A stretch of 32,120 nt of DNA from Baffinella frigidus (taxonomy: Eukaryota; Cryptophyceae; Cryptomonadales; Baffinellaceae): positions 169,411-201,530 of the forward strand of contig MU646705.1 in NCBI GenBank assembly GCA_026770585.1, in the 5' to 3' direction. Positions 27,301 to 32,120 of this stretch are shown in pieces (position 1 is the first letter of the stretch; each line of letters begins with the position of its first letter). The notes under the pieces were generated by a model. That model was not told where the DNA came from, ran no database searches, and saw nothing but the letters and a program-made list of their open reading frames with translations. The position numbers were made by a program, and so were the translations under genes.

Positions 27301-28018
27301 CCTTGTCACGAAGCGGGCCCATCCCAAGGCCTCTCCTGAGGTAACTCGGTACCAGAGGGTTGACTAAAGTTGCGCAACGCGAGAGGGCTCTCCTGAGGCG
27401 GGCCTGACACCGACAGCCCACCCTCTTGACCTGCCACCTGCGCTTCACTCGCGCCCTCTCTCCCTCCCCACTCGTACCCACATGACGTCCCTTCGTGGAG
27501 GCGGCCCTCGCACCCCCCCGCCTTCGGAAGAGAGGCCTTTATTACTATCAACCCAGCTGCCATGCATGCACCCCCCACCGCGGCTGTGTTTGAGAAGGAC
27601 CTAGAGTCCTCCTGCTCCATCCGTGTTCCTGCTGATCAAGCCGTCTAGGTTCACGCTCAAGCTGCAGAAAAATCGCCCTCGGGTAGATGTAGGACCTCAA
27701 CGTTTTGGCAGGAGAAGCAGACTGAAGACAGCCACAGCACGGAGAGAAGAGGTCCTTCATGGATACATGAGAGATGACTCGCAAAGAGACCTCGCGAGCG
27801 CACGGTCCGAGGGGGAAGTAACGCCCACGCGAGAACCAGTGCCTAGAGCACACCACCACCCACACATGCGCACCCAGCCAAACAGCCCTAGTGAATGCAC
27901 CACACACCACACCAAACGGTCCCTCTCCCCCACCCCCTCTCCCACCCTTGGCCTGCTATGCATCCCCAGGACCCTATTGCAGTTCGCTTAGTTCGGCCAT
28001 CCTGCCTATCAATGCCTA
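26160..28018. other. intergenic region between CFAP57 and the MYND gene
   Basis: No supported gene. It holds a GA-rich tract (26158-26283), fragmentary copies of the CFAP57 3' end, four of the family C MITEs, a poly-G run (26707-26727) and, at 27540-27600, a short sequence (CCATGCATGCACCCCCCACC) that recurs at about 30528 in frataxin intron 2, so it is a dispersed repeat. The CFAP57 and MYND genes converge here, so both 3' UTRs must lie inside. Confidence 0.6.
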
Positions 28019-29225
28019 TCACCTCGGCAGATTGGCAAGTTGGACCGCCACCTCTTGGATCAGCTGGTTGTCCCCAACCTCCGAATCGAGAGTCTTGAGG
28101 AGCAAGGTGGTGACTCGCAGCACAGCTGCGAATCCAGCAGCCCGGTGTTGCACCGCTGTCTGATTCTCGCGCAGAAGGTCGAGCAGAGCGCGCACCTCCC
28201 TCGCGGCCTCTTGCGGCTCCCCGCGTACCTGGAGAGCAAAAGGTTCACCGAGTGCATGTACCTTCTCTCGGGCGTGGTGAAACTTGCGACAGATGCTAAT
28301 GGTCATGCTGGAATGCAATGGCAGAGCAGTGTGAAGGGGTTCTCACAAGGGGGTGCCAGATGCACGGGACCTCGTGAAGTCGCGCCCTGAAGGAGAGGCT
28401 CCGCAACTCCGTGTCGCAGAGGAGCCCCATCCTTGCCGACTGCTCCTGGGCCGCCTCTCGATGGCGCTGGATAAGCGGCTCCAGCTCGTCGAGTGCGTTC
28501 TTCTTGAAGAGCCCATCGATCAACGAATCCAAGACAGGAAGATCCCATTGGACCACGCTCTCACCCAGCGGCGAGGCGGCCAGCGCGTTTCGCAGCAGAT
28601 CCAACCCCTCCTCGTGGCGCCCCTCGATCATCGCGTGCCGCCCGAGCCCCCAGCACGCCCTGCATTCCACCGAGAAGAAGCCGTGCGCTGCGCCAACATC
28701 GCGCGCCTTCTGGTACCACGCACCTGCCTCCCGTCTCCTGCCCAGAATTTCAATGCTGGTAGCGAGGGAGCACATCTTCTCGCCCTGGTCCCGGAAGCGC
28801 TCCATCTTGCCCAGGAGGTCGATGTGCCGTTCATGCAGTGTGATGCGAGAGAGCTCATGGTGCTGGCTGCCCGTTGATGAAAATCCCGAGGAGTGCGCCG
28901 AACAGAATTGGCAGAGGATGAGATTGCACATGTCATCAGACTGCCCCTCCATCAGCTCGTCCATGCGCCCCTCCCACTTGAGAATCTCCCGCCAATCCCC
29001 AGGGACGTGTGCCGCGGCTACTTTCTCCCGAATGTCGTCCAGCGACAGCGGCGGCGCGCACGTCTTCTTGTGTTTCTTCCAACCCGCGTTCTGGCACTCA
29101 GCCCCGCAGTACCAGGCTTTCTTGCAGCGCGAGCAGCGGTGGAGCGCCGCACCCTCCTTCCCGCAATGGGCGCAGCTGGCCTGCAACGTCAGATTCTGGA
29201 CCGCCGCGGCTAGGGCTGCGGACAT
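28019..29225 (-). CDS. MYND zinc-finger protein, two exons
   Basis: Exon 1 spans 29225-28371 and exon 2 spans 28228-28019 (minus strand), joined in phase 0 over a 142-nt intron (donor GTCCCG, acceptor CAG), giving 354 residues. The MYND finger is at residues 18-56 with all eight ligands visible: Cys18, Cys21, Cys31, Cys34, Cys40, Cys44, His52 and Cys56, including the typical WYCGAECQ and WKKHKKTC. MYND fingers bind short proline-containing peptides. The rest is an alpha-helical, TPR-like region (GWKKH finger, then ALAASPLGES, LEPLIQRHREAA, EAAREVRALLDLL), as in large algal MYND families, but no enzymatic motif is seen. Without splicing the frame would end in an unrelated 24-residue tail; with it the helical repeat continues to a natural stop. 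Its intron has no telomere-like repeats and no echo copy, unlike the neighbouring genes. Confidence 0.9.
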
Positions 29226-29340
29226 ATCCTTCTCTCCTTGCGACCCAGCGCGATCTGAATCTGATCCTTGAGTTTAAAAAACAATTTCCCACCGAGAAAA
29301 TCTGGCCACATTCTTGATTTGTCCACTTTTGAGCTGAGAA
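29226..29340. promoter_or_regulatory. 115-nt divergent promoter between the MYND gene and frataxin
   Basis: The two start codons face away from each other with only 115 nt between them, so both 5' UTRs and promoters must share this segment. It is A/T-richer than the flanking coding DNA (AAAAAACAATTT near 29275) and contains TTGTCCACTTTTGAG at about 29318, a motif resembling the CCACTTTTG sequences found in several repeats of the window. No TATA box is obvious. Confidence 0.45.
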
Positions 29341-32031
29341 ATGCTGAGAACAAAAATGCTCCCCGCGGTCCTCCGCGGCCTTGCCACTGTGCAGCGCAGC
29401 GCGTTCCCGTGCGTACATGCACCCGCCCTGCGCGCCGCGCGCGCGCTTTCCCGCTCCCCAGCACCCGCCCTCCTGCCTGCCGGGGCCTCTCACCGGGCGG
29501 CGCGAGAGAGCAAGTTGACGAGATGGGGCGGAGTGGAACGGGCGGGCGGAGGCGGGATGCAGGCGTGGGGTGAGGTTGATATGGGGATGCGGGGGATGGT
29601 AAGGCTGCCCACCCGAGCAGGGAAGGAGACGGGCAGTTTCACTAGTCGAGATTCAGTCATGTGGCACAAGCTCCACGCCGAAGCCCAGCCCCCCTCTCGC
29701 CCGGAGTCCTTGCCCGTCCCTTGCCCGTGACGCACAACCCCCCCAGGCGATTGTACGGGAGATGGACGAGGCAGGGTACCATGCGATCACGGATCTGATC
29801 CTCGACCGCTTGATGGTGCGCGCCCGCACCGAAAACCCCGAAAACCCTGCCCTCTGTCCGACCGAAACCCCTGCCCTCCGTCCGACCCTCCGGTCCGGCG
29901 GTGTTGATGAAGAGGGGGAACGCACCCCGACCCACCGATCCTTCAGCTCCCTCGTCACCAACACCGATCGCTCGCCACCCCAAGCCTCCGACCCCATCTC
30001 CTCGAAGCAACTGAGCGCGTCAACCCTGGCTCTCACTCATCAAGTCACCGGCGGTTGACGCGCTTGCCGGCTCCTCCTGCAATGCCGAAACATTAATCGA
30101 GAAACGACCCGAAACTAGGGTAGTTTAGCCTACGGGTTCCCTACCGTAGGAAGAGGGGTTCCTAGGACCTGGTCCTAGGAGACCTACCTCCTACGGTAGG
30201 CCTGGTGATAGGAGATCCGTAGGCTCAACTACCCTAATTTCGGGACGTTTCCCTTTGAACATGCCACCAACCCTCACGGGAGGACTAAATCAACGATTTT
30301 CGACCTTTTGTGCAAAGCATTTTTAAAACTCCAAAACCCTGAAAGCTGCTTTTATTGGGCCATTATAAAATCGTCGGGGTCGGATCCGACCCCGACGCCC
30401 CCTAAATCCGAGGTCTGAAAATCGAAGATTTGGTCTTGCCGTGAGGGTTGGTGTGCTTGCCTCAATTGGCAAGTTGCGTTTTTGTGCGGTACTGAGAGAT
30501 TTAGTACCTCCATTCCGACACGGCCGCCATGTATGCACCCCCACCGAGGCTGTGCCTCATTGCGCTTTCTCACACATCAACTCCTAGCTCTGTTCCACTT
30601 GATTTCGTCTCATCCTGAAAACATTTAGCTGGCATTATTAGTTTTAAAGAAAGATTTCCAGTACAAATTAACTGTCCATCTGCGGCTAACTGTTTTTAAT
30701 GATGAGACGAAATTAAGTGGGACAGAGCTAGAACTCACCAACCCACCGGCGGCTGGATGCGCTTTCGGACACTTCCTGCAATACTGTACTGAAGAGACGC
30801 TATTGAACAGCGCCTCAAGATTGGTGAGACGTTATTCAACAGCGCCTCAAGATTGAAGAGCGCCTCGAGATTGGTGCAAGAGGCGCTCACTCACCGGCGC
30901 CTGGAAAACCTGTTCCTGCGCGCCCCCAACATTTTGGCAAGATTTTGGAATTGCGCCCCTTGAAGAAACCATTGCTCCTTCCCACGCTAGGCTGATGAAA
31001 GCCTCCACTTTTGACATATTTTAAGGGAAACCTCTTGAATTCTTAAGTCAACCACGACAGATCTGTTGTGGATAAGGCGTCGGTTTCCCTCGATCATTCT
31101 GGCGTGGTCTGCAGGAGGGGTTGGAAGCGGCGGAGGACGCGCGCCAGGACCTGGAGGCCGAATATTGTGGAAAGATTTTGGAAATGCATCTCTTGAACAA
31201 TTCCCATCCGGACGAGTATTCAAGTTCACTACGATCTGGCAACGAAATTTACTACACGATTGGTCCATACAGGCAAGGGGAAATGTTACATGGGGCTGGC
31301 GCGGCTGAAAACGGGGTGATGATCCGTGCCTGCCTTAGCAAAAGTCCGATAAGGCCTCAAAGGTCAGTGAAGTTGGAGCCATTTTAGAACACGTCTGAAG
31401 GATGCCGCCTCGAAGACGATGTCCGATTTCAAAAAAAACAATGTCAGTCTTGAGATCTTTCAGAGATCTCAAGACTGACATTTCCTGATTTTCGATCGGA
31501 CATCGCACGCTCCGGGAAAACCGACAAACGTTCCACCCTCGGGGCGTCGCACGATCTATTTTCGTCTAGGGGAAGCAACGGATCATGACCCCAAAATGAT
31601 GACAATCATTTTGAATCAAAATTACTACACCTGTGTCTAACTTGCCATTCCCAGACCACTTTCCCATGATACAGGTAAGAGTAAAAACAGTTGTGTAGTA
31701 ATTTTCGTTGCCAGATGGAATTCAACTTGAATACTCGGCAGGATGAAAGCATGGGTCCTCCCACAGGAGGGGTTGGAGGAGGTGGAGGACGCGCGCGAGG
31801 ACCCCTAGGAACCCCCCTATGCCCCTACGGGTTTGCCTACTGTAGGGTCCTAGGTCTTGTCGCTTAGGGGTTATTCAATCTTATCGCTTAGGGGTTATTC
31901 ACACCCCTAAGCGTCTTATCGCTTAGAGGTTATAAGACGCTTAGGGGTTATTCAAACCATGGCTCGTCCCGCAGGAGGGGTTGGAGGCGGCGGAGGACGC
32001 GCGTGAGGACCTGGAGGCCGACTCCTCGGGG
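29341..32031 (+). CDS. FXN: frataxin, mitochondrial (5' part; 3' end outside the window)
   Basis: Exons: 29341-29598, 29747-29815, 31975-32031, all phase 0 (donors GTAAGG, GTGCGC, GTGCTA). The first about 60 residues are rich in Arg, Ala and Ser and lack acidic residues (MLRTKMLPAVLRGLATVQRS), a typical mitochondrial targeting sequence. Exons 2 and 3 encode the conserved first helix of frataxin/CyaY (GYHAITDLILDRLMEGLE) and its acidic ridge (EAAEDAREDLEADSSG), after which the first beta strand should follow outside the window. Frataxin is an iron-binding regulator of iron-sulfur cluster assembly in the matrix. Two imperfect copies of exon 3 lie upstream in intron 2 (31116-31165 and 31766-31800); the copy at 31975 is chosen because it alone has an intact acidic helix and a donor. 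The end of exon 1 is the least certain point. Confidence 0.82.
30101..30251. mobile_element. foldback element in frataxin intron 2
   Basis: GAAACGACCCGAAACTAGGG and CCCTAATTTCGGGACGTTTC are inverted ends; the interior repeats CCTACCGTAGG and CCTAGGACCTGGTCCTAGG palindromes. Confidence 0.8.
30264..30453. mobile_element. MITE family B, 190 bp, in frataxin intron 2
   Basis: CCACCAACCCTCACGG ... CCGTGAGGGTTGGTG termini match the copy at 1963. The interior contains a 24-nt perfect palindrome at 30373-30396 centred on GGATCC, which is absent from the other copy. Confidence 0.85.
30584..30731. mobile_element. MITE family A, 148 bp, 5-bp target duplication AACTC
   Basis: It has the same termini as the copy at 3052 (CTAGCTCTG ... 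CAGAGCTAG) but the internal sequence is in the opposite orientation (CTGTCCATCTGCGGCTAA against TTAGCCGTAGATGGACAG). AACTC flanks both sides (30579-30583 and 30732-30736). It lies in frataxin intron 2. Confidence 0.9.
30982..31107. mobile_element. MITE family E copy 2, in frataxin intron 2
   Basis: It reads as the reverse complement of the element at 548 (CTCCACTTTTGACAT, GGATAAGGCGTCGGTTTCCC, ends in GGCGTGG). It stops nine bases before an echo of frataxin exon 3. Confidence 0.8.
31116..31800 (+). repeat. two echo copies of frataxin exon 3 in intron 2
   Basis: GAGGGGTTGGAAGCGGCGG at 31116 and GAGGGGTTGGAGGAGGTGG at 31766 both follow CAG and repeat the exon at 31975. The first runs about 45 bases and loses the donor; the second ends in CCCCTAGG. 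Confidence 0.88.
31417..31505. mobile_element. foldback element with perfect inner hairpin
   Basis: ATGTCAGTCTTGAGATCT and AGATCTCAAGACTGACAT (about 31440-31480) pair perfectly around a short loop; outer CGATGTCCGAT and ATCGGACATCG pair as well. Confidence 0.82.
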
Positions 32032-32120
32032 GTGCTAAATCCGAAACCCCAAACCCCAAACCCCAAACCCCAAACCCCAAACCCCAAACCCCAAACCCCA
32101 AACCCCAAACCCCAAACCCC

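Noticed and set aside
27548-27991. 120-codon frames in the intergenic region on both strands
   Set aside because: No domain or conserved pattern; part of the segment recurs as a dispersed repeat in frataxin intron 2.
28411-29271. Long plus-strand frames opposite the MYND gene
   Set aside because: Antisense shadow of the GC-rich MYND coding exon; the minus frame has all eight zinc ligands.

Overview
The window is nuclear DNA from a flagellated eukaryote, most likely a unicellular alga. The genes are intron-rich with GT-AG splice sites, the exons are GC-rich, and the introns are packed with plant/algal-type telomere-like heptamers (CCCTAAA and the variants CCCGAAA, CCCCAAA, CCCTGAA, CCCTAGA). 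One gene encodes a ciliary axoneme protein. A cryptophyte, haptophyte, dinoflagellate or prasinophyte would all fit; the sequence alone does not decide, and no species is claimed.

Layout. (1) Positions 1-5028, minus strand: a partly resolved gene for an unrecognised type II membrane or secreted protein. Its first exon is at 4507-5028, further exons are at 2762-2866, 1686-1757 and 748-840, and it probably runs off the left edge. (2) Positions 5029-6187: a GC-rich divergent intergenic region. (3) Positions 6188-26159, plus strand: a gene of at least 41 exons for CFAP57/FAP57 (WDR65), an inner-dynein-arm-associated axonemal protein with a WD40 half and a coiled-coil half. I rebuilt it exon by exon; every junction is phase-consistent except across an 883-nt assembly gap (N, 16989-17871) that must hide at least one exon. 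(4) Positions 26160-28018: intergenic DNA with a cluster of one MITE family. (5) Positions 28019-29225, minus strand: a two-exon MYND zinc-finger protein. (6) Positions 29341 to the right edge, plus strand: the 5' part of a frataxin gene (mitochondrial iron-sulfur cluster assembly), whose last exons lie outside the window. The MYND and frataxin starts are only 115 nt apart and divergent.

The main observation is that the introns of three genes contain degraded partial copies of their own neighbouring exons, here called 'echo exons', usually with the adjoining splice site. More than 35 such copies are visible. Most are direct; one (exon 11 of CFAP57) is inverted and could fold over the real 3' splice site. 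The CFAP57 gene, the frataxin gene and the minus-strand membrane-protein gene all have both echo exons and telomere-like introns, whereas the MYND gene has neither. Several unrelated introns share their first or last bases. Small foldback elements (MITEs) of at least five families sit in introns, and some sit inside echo exons but never inside the true exons. Together this suggests a continuing local-duplication process that makes introns grow and recycles splice sites.
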